From contig CM044310.1 in the NCBI GenBank assembly GCA_024291935.2, forward strand, positions 118,864,213 to 118,928,212: 64,000 bases of DNA. The letters run 5' to 3'. The notes beneath the pieces were generated by a model that saw nothing but the letters and a program-made list of their open reading frames with translations, searched no databases and was not told the origin of the DNA. The position numbers were made by a program, and so were the translations under genes. The stretch comes from Okapia johnstoni (Eukaryota; Chordata; Mammalia; Artiodactyla; Giraffidae). This document shows, piece by piece, positions 1 to 27,724 of this stretch (positions are counted from its first letter, which is position 1; each line of letters begins with the position of its first letter).

Positions 1-8765
<8,765 letters not shown>

Positions 8766-8780
<15 letters not shown>

Positions 8781-8853
8781 TCTTGACCTCTTTTCTTTCC
8801 TCTTCCGCCTCCTCTGGGTTTCCTCCTCAGAGGTGAGTCTTTCGAGGTCAATC
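8766..8853 (-). CDS. ZNF-A start exon (5'UTR plus MALSQ)
   Basis: The acceptor is at 8855-8854 and the donor at 8765-8764 (GTAGTC). Most of the 88 nt is purine-rich leader. The ATG at 8780 gives M-A-L-S-Q, the usual short lead-in that splices onto the KRAB-A exon. ZNF-B (MAPSQ) and ZNF-C (MAASQ) have the equivalent exon, which supports this start. Confidence 0.85.
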
Positions 8854-8869
8854 CTGAAAGTTGAAAACA

Positions 8870-10084
8870 GGCTGTTTAAGGCTTAGAATCCGCATCCCCT
8901 TTCCTGCCCCACAACCACACACACAGGGAAGCCCTCACCACGTGGGACAGACAGTCCTCTGCGCCCACTGTCCCAGGAGGTGCGTGCAGGCACCCGCCAG
9001 GACGAAGGCACCCATCTTCCTGCACACAGCGCTCCCACGGGCTCAGCCCAGGACCTGTTCTAACAACATCACAGGAATACATTTCCCTCTGCCAAATCCA
9101 CTGCCTTAATTCTTCCACAGGTGAGATCATGTTACTCAATTAAACCCACGCATGCACATCTCAGCCTCAGCATCTGTGTGTCCCAGGAAACCTGAGAAAA
9201 GATGCTGTGGTACCCACACCATTTCATGCGGCCCACACCATTCATAAACCCACTTGTAGATGCTCCAGCCAGAACAGCAACATCCTTTGCCAACAGTTCT
9301 GCACATCCTGCGATCCCACAACTATGCCTGGGACACACACACACAATTCATTGGGCTCACCCAGAGGCCCACACTTGCTCCCACAACTCTCCTGCAGACC
9401 CCGACAGGCTCCCCTGCATTTTCTCCATTTTTCCTCCTCTCCTCCATGCAGGCATGAGCAAACAGGGTTGAAAGGCACAGGGTTTCAAACCCAGGGTTGA
9501 AAGGCACGGTTCCTCTGGGCACCGGCACTGCAAAAGGAATGCACAGAAGCTGCAAATCCAAGGACGCTGGGTGTCCAGGATGGAGATTCAGAAGCTGACC
9601 CTCCTGAGAAAATACTGCAGGGGTTAGCTTGGAAATAAGCTCTGCGAGAATGTGCTCATCATGAACAGAGGCGCTCCGTTGGAAGGTTTCAGGTCAATCA
9701 GCCCATTCTGCATCACCGGCAGAGAACAGAGAAGAGGGACTTGAGGGGAACATCCACTTAGTACCTCACTATTTAAACAGATCGCATAAAAGGGAAGACG
9801 ACGGAATATTAGACTGATTAAATTAGGTTTCAACTGCTAAGAAAAATCACTGACATCCTTACCAAGTACTCACTGAAACAGGCCCTCATCCGTCCTCTAC
9901 GACGCCATCTGTCCTCACTAAATTCTTATTTCCTCCTTAGTTTTCCTACTTCTCTCCCGCTCTGTCTCGGCTTCTCCTGATCCTCCTCGCCCACATATTT
10001 ACACGGATGTCGACGGAATAAGATGCCCGCCTAGCGGAAGACAGCGTTTTCCAGCGAGAAAACTGGGTGTCACGCGGCTGACCC
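8870..10084. other. ZNF-A first intron
   Basis: Moderately GC-rich, with many CACA/CCCA runs at 8900-9450. Overlapping open frames on both strands have no recognisable domains and no splice or start support, so I call none. Confidence 0.5.
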
Positions 10085-10510
10085 ATGTCACCTCCCTCCC
10101 ACACGCAGTCGGGGAAACGTCACTATGAAGAGGCCTGCGCGGCAGAAGGACCGGCCCGAGGAGACGCGAGGACAGAGGGGCTGGGAGGGAGGGGGTCTCA
10201 AGAGCCGGGAGGGCTCCCCAGAATCCCGGGACCCAGGAGAGGACGCGGCCTCTCCGGGAGCGGGGCGGTCCGGGCGGCCAGGGGGCGAGAGGGCGAGGTT
10301 GGGGGGACGAGGAAGGGGAGGAGGGGAGGGCGAATCCTCGTCGGGGAAGAGGGTCAGCGGGAGGCGGCGGTCAGTAAAGGGTTTTAAGCAGGAACATACA
10401 GCGAAGAAGAAAACCAAAGGGGGTAAAAAAAGCCAAGGCACCGAACTAGCCTCAGAGCGATTTGAAACGCAGAGGGAAACGCCCCCTGTGACGGCGACGT
10501 CCGGACTTAC

Positions 10511-10665
10511 GGGGCACGGAGGCGTAGGTGCGGTGATTTTCAAGTCCCTAGTGACTCCCACACCCTCAGGAAGGGTTGGGCGCGCGGCCATTAAGTGCAA
10601 ATTTACACGAAAAACAAGAAACAACGCGCTGCAATATGACGTTCGCTCCGCGATCCTCGCTTCCG
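10511..10665 (-). other. ZNF-A first exon (5'UTR), predicted
   Basis: A strong donor GTAAGT (complement of 10505-10510) sits at the edge of the CpG island, upstream of the MALSQ exon and on the same strand. The transcription start is not visible precisely. A TGACGT element near 10638 lies just upstream. The 5' limit given is a guess. Confidence 0.5.
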
Positions 10666-10715
10666 GGTCCGGTGCCAGCTGCGCACGCGCGGACTCGTAG
10701 GCAGGGCGGCGGGGG

Positions 10716-11125
10716 CAGGGCCTGGGCGGGAGCGCGGCCGGAGAGGGGAGGGGCTGGGACCCAGGTCCGCGCGGGGCGGGAGAGAAGGCGGGGAAGGGGC
10801 GGGGCCTGGGCGGAGCGCGGCCGGAGAGGGGAGGGGCTGGGACCCAGGTCAGCGCGGGGCGGGCGAGAAGGCGGGGAAGGGCGGGGCCTGGGCGGAGCGC
10901 GGCCGGAGAGGGGAGGGCGCGCGCGGGGCGGAGAGGGCAGGGCGGGGCTGGGACCGGCCGGAGAGGGGAGGGGCTGGGACCCAGGTCCGCGCGGGGCGGG
11001 CGAGAAGGCGGGGAAGAGGCGGGGCCTGGGCGGAGCGCGGTCGGAGAGGGGAGGGGCGTGGGGCCCAGGTCCGCGCGGGGCGGGCGAGAAAGCGGGGAAG
11101 GGGCGGGGCCCGCGCGTCCCTCCGC
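10716..11125. repeat. GC-rich tandem repeat, unit about 80 bp, roughly 5 copies
   Basis: Each unit begins GGGCCTGGGCGGAGCGCGG and continues through GAGAGGGGAGGGG to AAGGCGGGGAAGG. Units start near 10717, 10799, 10881 (shortened), 10942 and 11018, with a partial one at 11102. Units differ by point changes and one deletion. Each copy carries several GC boxes, so copy number may alter promoter strength. Confidence 0.85.
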
Positions 11126-11249
11126 GTCGCTGCGGAGGCGTAGCTCTCGGCGTTAGAAACGCTGGAGAATCAGAAACGCTGGAGAATCTTTTCCCTCTCT
11201 TGATGCATCGTTGCTCCCCGCTTAGAGATTAAGTTACTGTCTCTCTATC

Positions 11250-11540
11250 CTCAAGGAAATCACTCCTAAATATTCATTGGAAGGACTGATACTGAAGCTG
11301 AAACTCCAATACTTAGACCACCTGATGTGAAGATCTGACTCATCTGAAAAGACCCTGATGCTGGGAAAGATTGAAGGCGGGAGGAGAAGGGGACGATAGA
11401 GGACAAGATGGTTAGATGGCATCACCGACTCGATGGACGTTTGAGTAAACTCCGGGAGTTGGTGATGGACAGGGAGGCCTGGCGTGCTGCAGTCCATGGG
11501 GTCGCAGAGAGTCGGACACGACTGAGCGACTGAACTGAAG
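11250..11540 (+). mobile_element. RTE-BovB LINE 3' end
   Basis: Sense fragment including GAAAAGACCCTGATGCTGGG and GGGGTCGCAGAGAGTCGGAC, the BovB reverse-transcriptase C-terminus and tail. The reading frame is broken. Confidence 0.9.
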
Positions 11541-13008
11541 ATGTTTTCCTCTTACATTGAAAACGGCTTAAGTCAAAAGCTTGTTTGTGCCAGTCAGTAG
11601 GTTGAACCCAGTCCTGTGAGACTGACGCAATTCACCGGTCTGGGATCTCAGTGAAGGATCTGTATGTAGTGGTGGTTAGATCCAGAAACATGTCCTCACG
11701 TTGGATTTAATTTAAGCAGTCTGCAGTTGTTCGATACAAACTAGAATGTGAAATACAAGCTCTGCCTGCGTAGAAGTAGCTATTTTACACTGACATCTTA
11801 CAGAACAGCATTTCAGCTTCTATTCCCTATTCTAGCAGGAGGCCAACTTGGCATTGTGCTCTGTTCCAGAGACTCATAGCGACAAGACTGATCAAAGAAT
11901 TTTTCACATATTGATACATAGGCAAGTCATGCTGACTTATACTTCAGTTAACCTGAATTTTATGCTAAGATAGCCTGTTTGTGTCCTTTTTCCTGTGGAG
12001 GGAAAAGTCCAGTTCTTCCTACCTGTGTGTTTCTTCCCTCTATTTCTCCTTGACCCTTAAACTACTACCACACTGACAGAGAACACTCCACTTCTGACAC
12101 TTCCGATCAACAAATATTTGGGTGTTTTTTCCACAACAAGCAATTGCATGTAACGCCAGCTGGGTGTCCTACAATTCAACTCAACCTCAACACTTATCCG
12201 ATATAGCATCAGATCCCACACATCCCACAAATCTGCCCCTGCCCTGTCCCCACTCCACTCCCTCCCCCCCCGCCCCCGCCCCACCGACAACACATTTCAG
12301 ATGCCAGTCTAAAGTCCAGGTTGTCACCTCTGCTTCTGACCTGCTGGCTTTAGATTGGAGTTTCCAAACCCCCCTTTTTTGGTTCATACAAAAATATATA
12401 CACAGCCGATGTAAATAGGGCTGCTTCTAAGTCCTGAAAAAAAAAATCTAACTGGGAGTCCAAAAGTTTAAATGTCTCCAGTGGAAATTTAATATCACAC
12501 CCCACCAAGCCACACAGCAGTTTTAACTAGTCCTCAGTCATTGTAAATGTTCCTGTCCTAGCAATTTGCTCCTTCTAGTTTGTCCACCCAATGGCCCTTC
12601 TCCATTTGCATCACACTCTTCAATTAATGAGCGACTCTTCTCAAATATCGCCTTATCACAGGGCTTCTTCGAACACGCTGTTTAAATCAGGACTCTCGCT
12701 CTATCATTGTACTTTCATTGTATTTATCACCATCCTGTTTTATTGCTGACTTCTCTTACAGAATATAAGCTCCTTGAAGATGGTCACTGATTCCCTGCTG
12801 TATCACGAGTGATTAGAATTGTTCCTCACTGACAGAATGCATCTTATCACTACAAAGAAGAAAGCTGCTGCAATGCACACGTTTACAGATTAGTGGGTTG
12901 TCATCAGGTAAACCTCAAATTATATTTGTGGCATTGAAACGGAGCTGGACTCTATGATCCTTGCCCCCTCCCCAACCCACCCCTCATGTCCTCTGCCTGC
13001 CTTTTGCC
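11541..13008. other. Intergenic stretch, no gene seen
   Basis: Mostly AT-rich with a C-rich run at 12240-12290. Open frames overlap on opposite strands without domains. Confidence 0.5.
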
Positions 13009-13600
13009 TGTGGAACACTTTAGTCAAAGAGTAAGTTTAATCAGAAAAGTGAAAAATGCTTAAACAAAGGAAGCAGACTAAACAATAATAATGTAGTCAT
13101 TAAGCATAGTCAAGGACCTTTAGTTCTTTCTTAAGGGCTGTAGACAATATTCTGAGCCATATCCTGCGAGCTGTCCTATAGATACCAAAACCCCAGGTGA
13201 AGAAGTTAACTACAAGATGGCCAGACTGTACCCAGGACTTGAGCTGCCACAATTCCAAGAACTGACCTCAAAGAAATGGAAACAAGTGCACCCCAGAACT
13301 AAAGATTAAACTGTACCTAAAACAACTAAGATGCTGTTGCTAGTCAGACCACTGATGACCAATATGAAGATGACTGTTAGAGATGACTGTGCTATTTCTA
13401 CATGTAACCTGCACCCCACACACACACTGTCTATAAAAGCTCTCACCCTCTGCTTGTTGGGGACAGGGTGGGGAGTCAGCCTCTGGACAGATGTCTACCA
13501 CCCTCCCCCACAGTTGCCAGCATCTGAAATAAGCTTTCCTTTTTCCCAACCTGGCCCATTTACTGGCTTTTGAACAGGGAGCAGCCAGAACCCCCACGCA
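13009..13600 (+). mobile_element. Solo LTR of an endogenous retrovirus
   Basis: It starts TGTGG, carries TATAAAA at 13432-13438 and an AATAAG-type poly(A) signal about 95 bp later, and ends at a CA near 13600. It aligns along its whole length with 53093-53694, with many substitutions and small indels. No internal retroviral coding sequence adjoins it. Limits are estimated from that alignment and the TG...CA ends. Confidence 0.7.
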
Positions 13601-13929
13601 TACCTTTTGGTAATAGCATCCAATTCTTTACTCCCATACCATACAACCTAACATTCTGAACATTTGTGATACATTGTCATGCTATTTTGTTTGTACTGTT
13701 AATTTTCTTGTGGACAAATATTGTGACAGCGATAACATGAACATCTCAAAGAGAGATACTACTTTTACTTCAGTAAACCCAGGATCAGTATCTCATTTTA
13801 CTATCAAAGTTTGTTCAGATCATATATAATCTTTTCAATTTAAGCCAAATTAAAAAAAAAAAAAAAAAAAACGACCAGCCAACCCAGTTCATTACAAAGT
13901 TCCCTCAAGGTCCCTGCCTAGGGAATTTT

Positions 13930-14862
13930 TTTTTAAACATTTATTTATTTGGCTGCATTGGGTCTTAGTTGTGGCATGTGGGATTTTCATTGCATCATGC
14001 AGGATCTTTCATCATGGCACATGGACTCCAGAGCATGCGGGCTCAGTAGCTGCAGTGTTCAGGCTTAGCTGCTCCATGGCATGTGGGATCTTAGTTCCCT
14101 GACCAGGGATCGAACCTGCATCCCCTGAATTGCAAGGCAGATTATTAACCACTGGGCCACCAGGGAAGTCCCCTGCCTAGGGAATGTTAAACCACACTCC
14201 CTCTGAGGACTCCAAGTCCTGAGAAAAAACAGCTCGAATAAAACTCAGGACATCACTCAAAGCAATGATGTCTGAATATCAGGAGAAATCACTAAAAGTA
14301 CCCAAGAAACACCAAGAAGTGGGCGGGGCTCAAAGGACCCACGTTGGTACCAAGCATGGGTTTGGGATGGACTCCAGGGTCCTCTGGCAGGTGTCCCTGA
14401 TAGCCTACTGACTACAACAAGAAAATGTCAACAAAAATTCCATTAACAATCAAGAAGGAAAAGGGGAATTTTATTTGAGCCAAGCTGAGGATTATAACTT
14501 GGGAGACTCTCATAAAGCTCTGGGAACCGTTCTGCCTGTTAGAAGTCGAAGGCACAGTTGTATATACATTTTTAAGATAAAGGACAGTTCATCAAAATGA
14601 CATGCTCATCATTTTTCATAAACTTCACCAAGGACATACAGTCCAGGTAACTATGTACAAAGCAAGCAGCAGGTCACCGTGACCTCTCACAGAGTTGAGA
14701 AAGAACAGTACTCTTTTTAAAAAATATCTAATTAATATTTATTTGGCTGCCCCAGGTCTTAGTTGCAGCATGAGGGATCTAGTTCCCTGACCAGGGATCA
14801 AACCCAGACCCCCTGCACTGGGAGTTCGAAGTCTTAGCCACTGGACCACTAGGGAATATCCT
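13930..14862 (-). mobile_element. Two CHR-type SINEs flanking a possible old LTR fragment
   Basis: Antisense CHR copies lie at 13930-14172 (ends CCACCAGGGAAGTCCCC) and 14720-14862 (ends CCACTAGGGAATATCC). Between them, about 14450-14700 has GAATTTTATTTGAGCC and looks like a decayed LTR or LINE piece that I cannot classify. Confidence 0.7.
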
Positions 14863-15544
14863 AGAACACTTTTAAGAAGTTAGATCACTAGTGTCAGAAA
14901 TAAAAAAGTTGTTTATGATCGAGGAGGCACTCCCACCTCTGAGGAGCTGTGGTTTATATGTAACGCAGATGGACATTGCACATTAGGGAGGGAGGGAGGA
15001 AGCCCAACCAAACAGAAATGTATGGTTTTTTCTTGTCTTGCCTTAAAATATGAATTTTATTAAAATATGAACTCCAAGCACACACAAAAAAGATTGCTAT
15101 TTTATCTCCGTTTCTGAAATTGTACCTCCTAGTATTTTTTATATGTTCACCGTATCTTGTCACTTCACATAAACCTTCAAGTGCACACACACAAAAAGGT
15201 ATGTAGGAATATAATCATATGGTGTAGTTTTACAACCAAGGAGGCAGATTTCAGGGGGCTGAGTCTGAAATTGTACTGCTACAGTATTTTCATTATAGCT
15301 ACAGAAATAATCTGGGTTACACTATGGAGTTTGTAACTCCAATGTAAATTATGAATATATATCTATTTCAAATACTTTAAGTTGTTTAAATTTAATTTGA
15401 AAAGAAATCGTCACAGATGCCACTGAACCTAGAGAACATGGTGATATATACTTAAGGGTCATTATTATGAAGCCCTCAGTGCAGTGGGATATGCTTGCAT
15501 TAATAGAAGGCACACGATTCCCTAAGGATTACAAAAAAGATTGG

Positions 15545-15745
15545 GTCTCCCTACTGGCTAAGATGGTAAAGCATCTGCCTCGCACTGCAGGAGACCCGGG
15601 TTCAATCCCTGGGCTGGGAAGATCCCCTGGAGAAGGGAATGGCTACCCCCTCCAATATTCTTGCCTGGAAAACCCCATGGACAGAGGAGCTGGTGGGCTA
15701 CGGTCCATGCGGTCACAAAGAGTCAGACACGACTGAGCAACTAAC
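15545..15745 (+). mobile_element. Bov-tA SINE
   Basis: Sense copy from GGTCTCCCTACTGGCTAAG to CAGACACGACTGAGCAAC. Confidence 0.9.
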
Positions 15746-16256
15746 ACTATAAAAAAAAGATTACACTTTACTTATTTGGATATGAGAAGTATGATACATT
15801 CTAATAAATAAAATGGTGTCAAAATGCAATTCTAGAGGCCAAATCTGCAGCCTTCACAGATACTCTACTCTGATTCTTTTGATGGCTGTCCTCTATAACA
15901 CTGTCCCTTTGGTTTCCAAAAATGAGACTAATTTTGAATATTTTATATATACAGTAGCTATCCCCCTTCAAAAGACAGGGAGACCATTGTTCCACTCCCA
16001 TTTTTTTCTCCCACATATGCCACCCCTGAAGTTACTTAGCATGCACACACGCAGTGTGTTTTAGGTGTACTACATATCTATTTAACAACTGCATACAGGA
16101 TGAAATAATCACCCCGGTAAGTCTAGCAGGCATCTGTCCCCATACAAAGTTATTATCACTGCCTATACTCTTTATTTTGTGTATTATACCCTACACTTCT
16201 TTACGTAACTGTAGACCTACATCTCTTCATTAAACCTCTTCTATTTCACACACAAG

Positions 16257-16465
16257 GACCTCCCTGGTGGCTCAGACGGTAAAGACTCTGCCTGAAATGT
16301 GGGAGACTGAGGTTCCATCCCTGGGTCGGGAAGATCCCCTGGAAAAGGAAATGGTAACCCACTCCAGTATCCTTGCCTAGAAAATTCCATGGACAGAGGA
16401 GCCTGGCGTGCTAGTCCATGGGGTTGCAGAGTCAGACACGACGGAGGGACTTCACTTTCACTTCA
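16257..16465 (+). mobile_element. Bov-tA SINE
   Basis: Sense copy from GACCTCCCTGGTGGCTCAG to CAGACACGACGGAGGGAC. Confidence 0.9.
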
Positions 16466-16469
16466 CACA

Positions 16470-17225
16470 CACCCCATACCTCTTCCCCCTGCCCTTCTGG
16501 CAACCATCTATTTGTTCTATGTATGAGATTATTTTCCTTTTGTTTTTTAAAGTCCACATATAAGTGAAATCACCGGCTGTGTTTCTCTGACTTATTGCAC
16601 CCAGCCAAATACCCTGTAGAGTTGTCCATGGTGCTGGAAATGGCAAATTTTTTTTTTTTCCATGACTAATATTCCACTATATGTGTGTATATATGTGGAT
16701 GTGTGTGAATGCATGTATGTATATATATATTTTTTGCCTTTATCTATTTTCTTTAATGATTCATCTATTGGTGAACTTTCGGTAGCTTTCTTACCTTGGC
16801 TATTTTGTTTAAAAAATTTTTTTTTAATGTGGACCATTTTTAAAGTGTTTATTGAATTTGTTACAATATTCTTTCTGTTTTATGTTTTGTTCTTTTCGCC
16901 TCAAGGCATGTGGGATTACCTCCCTGACCAGGGATTGAACCCATACCTCCTGCAATGGAATTTCGGATTCTAAGCCATTAGACCACCAGTAAGTAAGTGT
17001 TAGTCTCTCAGTCATGTCCGACTCTTTTTGACCTCATGGACTGCAGCCCATCAGGCTCCTCTGTCCATGAGATTTTCCAGGCAAGAATACTGGAGTGGGT
17101 TGCCATTTCCTTCTCCAGGGGATCTTCCCAACCCAGGGATCGAACCCGGGTATCCTACACTGCAGGCAGATTCTTTACCGACTGAGCTACAAGGGAAGCC
17201 CACTAGACCACCAGGGAAGTCCCTT
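16470..17225 (-). mobile_element. L1 fragment, CHR SINE and a nested Bov-tA SINE
   Basis: Positions 16500-16790 are antisense L1 (ATATAAGTGAAATCACCGGC). An antisense CHR SINE (about 16840-17225) is interrupted by an antisense Bov-tA at 16992-17202. The target repeat TAGACCACCAG flanks the insertion on both sides, so the Bov-tA is the younger element. Confidence 0.8.
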
Positions 17226-17229
17226 ACCT

Positions 17230-17600
17230 TGGCTATTATAAATAACGGTACAATGAACAACAAAGTGCATGTATTTTTTGAATGAGCATTTTTGTTTTCT
17301 CTAGGTAAATACCCAGATGTGCAACTGCTGGATTATATGGCAGCTCTACTTTTAATCTTTTGAGGAGTGGCCATAGTTTGCTATAGTAGCTACCAATTTA
17401 CAATCCTACCAACAGTGCTTGAGGGTTCCCTTTTCTCCTCATCTTCACCAACACTGTGACTTGTTGTCTTTTTGATGCCAGCCCATTCTGACAGGTGTGA
17501 GGTGATATCTCATTGTGGTTTTGACTTGAATTTCCCCAATGATTAGTGATGTTGTGCATCATATCACGTACCTATTGGCCATCTTTATGTCTCCTCCTCC
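17230..17600 (-). mobile_element. L1 LINE fragment
   Basis: Antisense: contains ACCAACAGTGCTTGAGGGTT and GTGAGGTGATATCTCATTG, the mirror of the L1 ORF2-end signature at 3585. It abuts the 3' side of ZNF-B. Confidence 0.8.
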
Positions 17601-17667
17601 ATGATGGAGACTCTCAACCCGAGTATGGCTTGAATAGTTGCACAAGTTTTGTGTCAGGCATGACATT

Positions 17668-23992
<6,325 letters not shown>

Positions 23993-24007
<15 letters not shown>

Positions 24008-24060
24008 CCTTTCTCCTTTCTTTCCTCTTCCTCTGAGCTTCTTTCTCAGGTAAGATTATT
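23993..24060 (-). CDS. ZNF-B start exon (5'UTR plus MAPSQ)
   Basis: The acceptor is at 24062-24061, and the donor GTAAAT follows at 23992. The ATG at 24007 yields M-A-P-S-Q and joins the KRAB exon in phase 0. The leader is purine-rich, like that of the ZNF-A exon. Confidence 0.85.
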
Positions 24061-24409
24061 CTGTGTGACCAAAAAAACCACACCTTTTAATGTTTAGAAT
24101 CAACAAACCTCCCTCCCCTGCCACAAGTATCCACACAGAAAGAAATTTCCTCCTGGGGAAAGAAGGTCCCCAGTGACTGCAGGGATCGGAGACAATGAAC
24201 TCCTATTAGGAGACCAATATGTGAGTTTTCATTCCTTTCTTCAACCCTTTCTCCTGCTGGAACCCCTCTGCTGCAACCACACTGTCCTTTGTCCATGTGG
24301 CATTCAGCCAAAGGAAATTGTCTCCTCCCGGTTCCTGGCTCCTCCCTGGACAGCCAGCATCCAAGGACTGGCTGATGCAGGATAAGATGCTCACCCATCC
24401 AACAATCTG

Positions 24410-25240
24410 GGTTTCCTTGGTGACTCAGACAGTAAAGAATCTGTGGGCAAGACAGGAGACCCAGGTTCGATCCCTGGGTCAGGAAGATCCCCTGGAGTGG
24501 GGCATGGCAACCCACTCCAGTATTCTTGCCTGCTTAATTTTTTGTTCATAATCTCTGCCTTCAGTAAAATATACTTTGTATTTCTTTACGACAAATGTCA
24601 TAAACCAATAAATACTGTTTTTTGCACTCAGTTACAGTGCTCCAATGTTTATGTGAAGACGGTAATCCAACAATTATTTAAAAGTTGTCTCAGGTCCTTT
24701 GGCTCAGTTTCGCTTTCTTAAAGGACCCTACTTTGTCAAAGGTTATGCCTAAAATTTGGCCCAAAGTCCGAAACATAATATTCTACTGAAGACATGGAAG
24801 ACCAGCCATTTGCTTTTATATTATTGGTATCAGATGTTTCATTTATTCCACTCTAAAGTCACACTAGGGCTTCCCTGGTGGCTCAGTGGTAAAGAATCTG
24901 CCTGCCAATGCAGGAGAAGTGGGTTCCATCCCTGGGTCAGGAAGATCCCCTGGAAAAGGAAATAGCATCCCATTCTAGCATTCTTGCCTGGAGAATCCCA
25001 TGGACAGAGGAGCCTGGTGGGCTACTGTCCTTGGGGTCGCAAAGAGTCAGACATGACTGAGCAACTGAACAACAACAGTAAAGTCACTTTAACTTTTTTT
25101 TTCTATTTTGTTGAAATATAACTGATGTACAATAATATGTTAGTTTTGAGTATACTACAACGTGATCTGACATTTTCAAACATTATGAAATGATCACGAT
25201 AAGTCTTAAAAAAAGACTTCATGTTATGATACAGAGATAA
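24410..25240 (+). mobile_element. Two Bov-tA SINEs and an L1-like piece
   Basis: A truncated sense Bov-tA lies at 24410-24535 and a full one at 24867-25075. Positions 25090-25240 have GAAATATAACTGATGTACAA, an L1 3' signature in antisense. Confidence 0.75.
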
Positions 25241-25244
25241 ACAC

Positions 25245-26120
25245 AGGCTAAGAGAAAGTTATGTCTTTATCTCTGGGCCTATGCCCTCTGCCCTTTTCTT
25301 AAGTTTTTCATAATTGTTGTGTGGGCACATTTCAAATTCTCATTGTAACTGGCCACTGATCCCAGAAAACCACCAGATGCAAACACAAGACCAACTTTGA
25401 AAATCATTTCTCTCAAGGGATCTCATTTGCTCAGACTCAGAAAACCGAGTCTACTTTACCTTCTCTACATTACAGGTGGTGCATGCACCTCACAGGGGAA
25501 GGGATTCACCAAGTTACTTTTAAGAAGTCTGAGTTGAGTGAGCAGAACTGAGTGTACGTGGTGGCCTGGATAGGTTTAGGTAGAAAGAGTTGTCCTATTT
25601 GCAGATTACCTTATTTATTTCTGAGCGAGAGAGGCTTCTTTTTCGGGGTTTAATGAAAGACAAACATTTAATTCCTCTACTCTAGAAAAAAACAGAATAA
25701 AAAATGCAAGCCACATCAATCCAGCCCATCCTTCAACATCTGCAGAAAAAGGATGAGGGGGACGAGCGAGGAACATCTATTCAATTCTTAGCTGGAGACT
25801 TCAGCTCAGAGCTCACTAACTTAGCAGATCACTAGTTTAGATCTCCCTTAGATCACTAGTTTATTCTCCCTTAAGGAAGAATAAAGCTGTTAAATATCAA
25901 AGTAACTGGTGAACCTAGGTTTTGAGTGTTAAAAGATTATCAACATCCATAACCACAGGCCTAGTAAAATACTGTAAAGTCGTTTACCAGACATCAAAGA
26001 AGAGCTCCAAGTTAGGATATAAAACACATAAACCTCATAATGTGAACAATCAAATTTAGAGGGAAAGTAATCTGGAAATTTAAAGGAGAGAAAAGCAGAA
26101 TCGTTAACAATGGCCATTTT
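25245..26120. other. ZNF-B upstream intron, nothing recognised
   Basis: AT-rich single-copy-looking sequence. A direct repeat of TTAGATCACTAGTTTA-like words occurs at 25822-25865. Confidence 0.4.
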
Positions 26121-26124
26121 AGCG

Positions 26125-26430
26125 GGCTTCCCTGGTAGTCTAGTGTTTGGGAGTCCGCCTGCCAGTGCTGGGGATACGGGTTTAATCTATGGTCCAGGAG
26201 GATCCCACATGCCTCAGGGCACCTGAGCTGGTGTGCACAACTGCTGAGACCATGTGCTGCAACTCCTGAAGTCCGCAAGCTCTAAAGCCTGTGCTCTGCA
26301 GCAAGAAAAGCCACTGCAATGAGAAGTCCAGTGCACCACGGGTAAGAGTAGCCCCAGCCTGCCAAAACTAGAGAAAGCCCTCGCAAGCAAGGAAGACTCA
26401 GCACAGTCAAAAACAAAAATAAATAGGTTA
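26125..26430 (+). mobile_element. CHR-type SINE
   Basis: Sense copy from GGCTTCCCTGGTAGTCTAG through AATGAGAAGTCCAGTGCACC to an AAATAAAT tail. Confidence 0.85.
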
Positions 26431-27179
26431 ATTTCAAAAACAGTCATTTTAAAAACAGCACCATGTGGTGAAAGAAATTCCTCCTCCATTTCTTGGAGGA
26501 GGGCCTAGAAGTGACTGAGTTAAGCCTCTGCCTTCTGGTTGAATACGGACTGCAAATAGAATTATCATCTGATTCCAACACCTGGTTTTGCAACTCTCAT
26601 CTCTTCTGCATAATTTACACAAGTCAACAAATTTTATAAAATTTAGGTTATAGAGCCACAAATTTACTTCAAAACTTAACAGTCCATATTCAGTCTACTC
26701 AATACTCACCTAGGTTTGGGTACCCCCGCTTTCTCTACCACTATGTGCTGTTTTTTCTCTGTATGTCTCCCTGGGTCCTTCTGTTTCTCTCTCCTCCTCT
26801 GTCCATTTCTGTGTTTCTTCCTCTCTTTTCTGTGCATCATTTTGTTTCCTTCTCTTTCTATTCCTCCTCCCACAGACTGGCCTCACTCTGCTGCAACACC
26901 TGACGTTCTTCCTGCACAATATTTCTGATGCCTCGCTAGTTGCAGAAACTTCTGCCTCAGTATTCCCTTTCCGCTCTCCTTAGAGGGAGGTCAAGGGTGA
27001 TCCATCCTCCAGGAGTGAGGACTTGTTAGAAGGACATCGGGCCGAGGAGGGCGAAGTCGGGCAGGGGAGCCGGGAGTCGGATAGAGGTTTGGGAAAGGGA
27101 GTCAGAGCAGGAAAAGAGCACTGCAGGAGGTCAGCGTCTATACGGACCGAAGGCGGAAAATTGGGGCCGGTGTCTGCCT

Positions 27180-27560
27180 CAGAGCGATTTTAACAGGAAC
27201 CGGGCCCAGACTCCCGGGACCGAGAGTCTTCAGGTGACGCCGCGACAGGCGAAATGAGAGGACTCAGAGCGAGAGCGACGACCGCGCTCAAGGGTTTTAA
27301 CTTACTGGGAGACGTTCCGAAACCCCGGTGCGGGGACGCGACGCCCGAAGAACGCATAGCGAAGTCACCAGAGAAACCAAGACTTTCTCTTCCGAGTGTA
27401 CCCGTTGTTCCGCGGAATTCACTTCCGGGTCTTCAGGGAACAGCGCGTGCTCACCGAGGCGGGGCGGGGCCTGGGCCGTCGGGGGGCGGGGCTGCGCCTT
27501 TCAGGTGGATGGAGGGGGCGTCTATGCCTAGGCGTCGCCTGTGGGCCTCGGTCTGGTCCT
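27180..27560. promoter_or_regulatory. CpG-rich promoter of ZNF-B
   Basis: CG density rises sharply, with GGGCGGGGC boxes at about 27460-27490 and a CCGCGG site near 27411. Overlapping open frames on the plus strand at 27254-27715 are composition effects. Confidence 0.7.
27306..27440 (-). other. ZNF-B first exon (5'UTR), predicted
   Basis: A strong donor GTAAGT (complement of 27300-27305) lies in the CpG-rich block upstream of the MAPSQ exon. The 5' limit is uncertain. Confidence 0.5.
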
Positions 27561-27724
27561 CGGACCCGCCCCTGGGCGTTTCTGGTCTGTTCCTCCTCCC
27601 TCTGGACAGGTTTCTCTACTTCGGATCCTCTGAACTTGTCTGCTGTCCTTTGAAGCCAGGCCTCGGTGCAGAATTAGAGATGCGCAAGCCACTTCCATTA
27701 GAAGCGGGAAGTTGAGAAACATGG

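Larger units (their letters stand above)
10085..11150. promoter_or_regulatory. CpG island, ZNF-A promoter
   Basis: CG dinucleotides are abundant across about 1 kb, in contrast to AT-rich flanks, with many GGGCGG boxes. It lies about 1.7 kb upstream of the ZNF-A start exon. Long open frames here on both strands come from GC-rich composition and are not genes. Confidence 0.8.

Noticed and set aside
10085..11232. Long overlapping frames rich in Gly/Arg on both strands
   Set aside because: CpG-island composition and a tandem repeat remove stop codons; there is no domain and no splice support.
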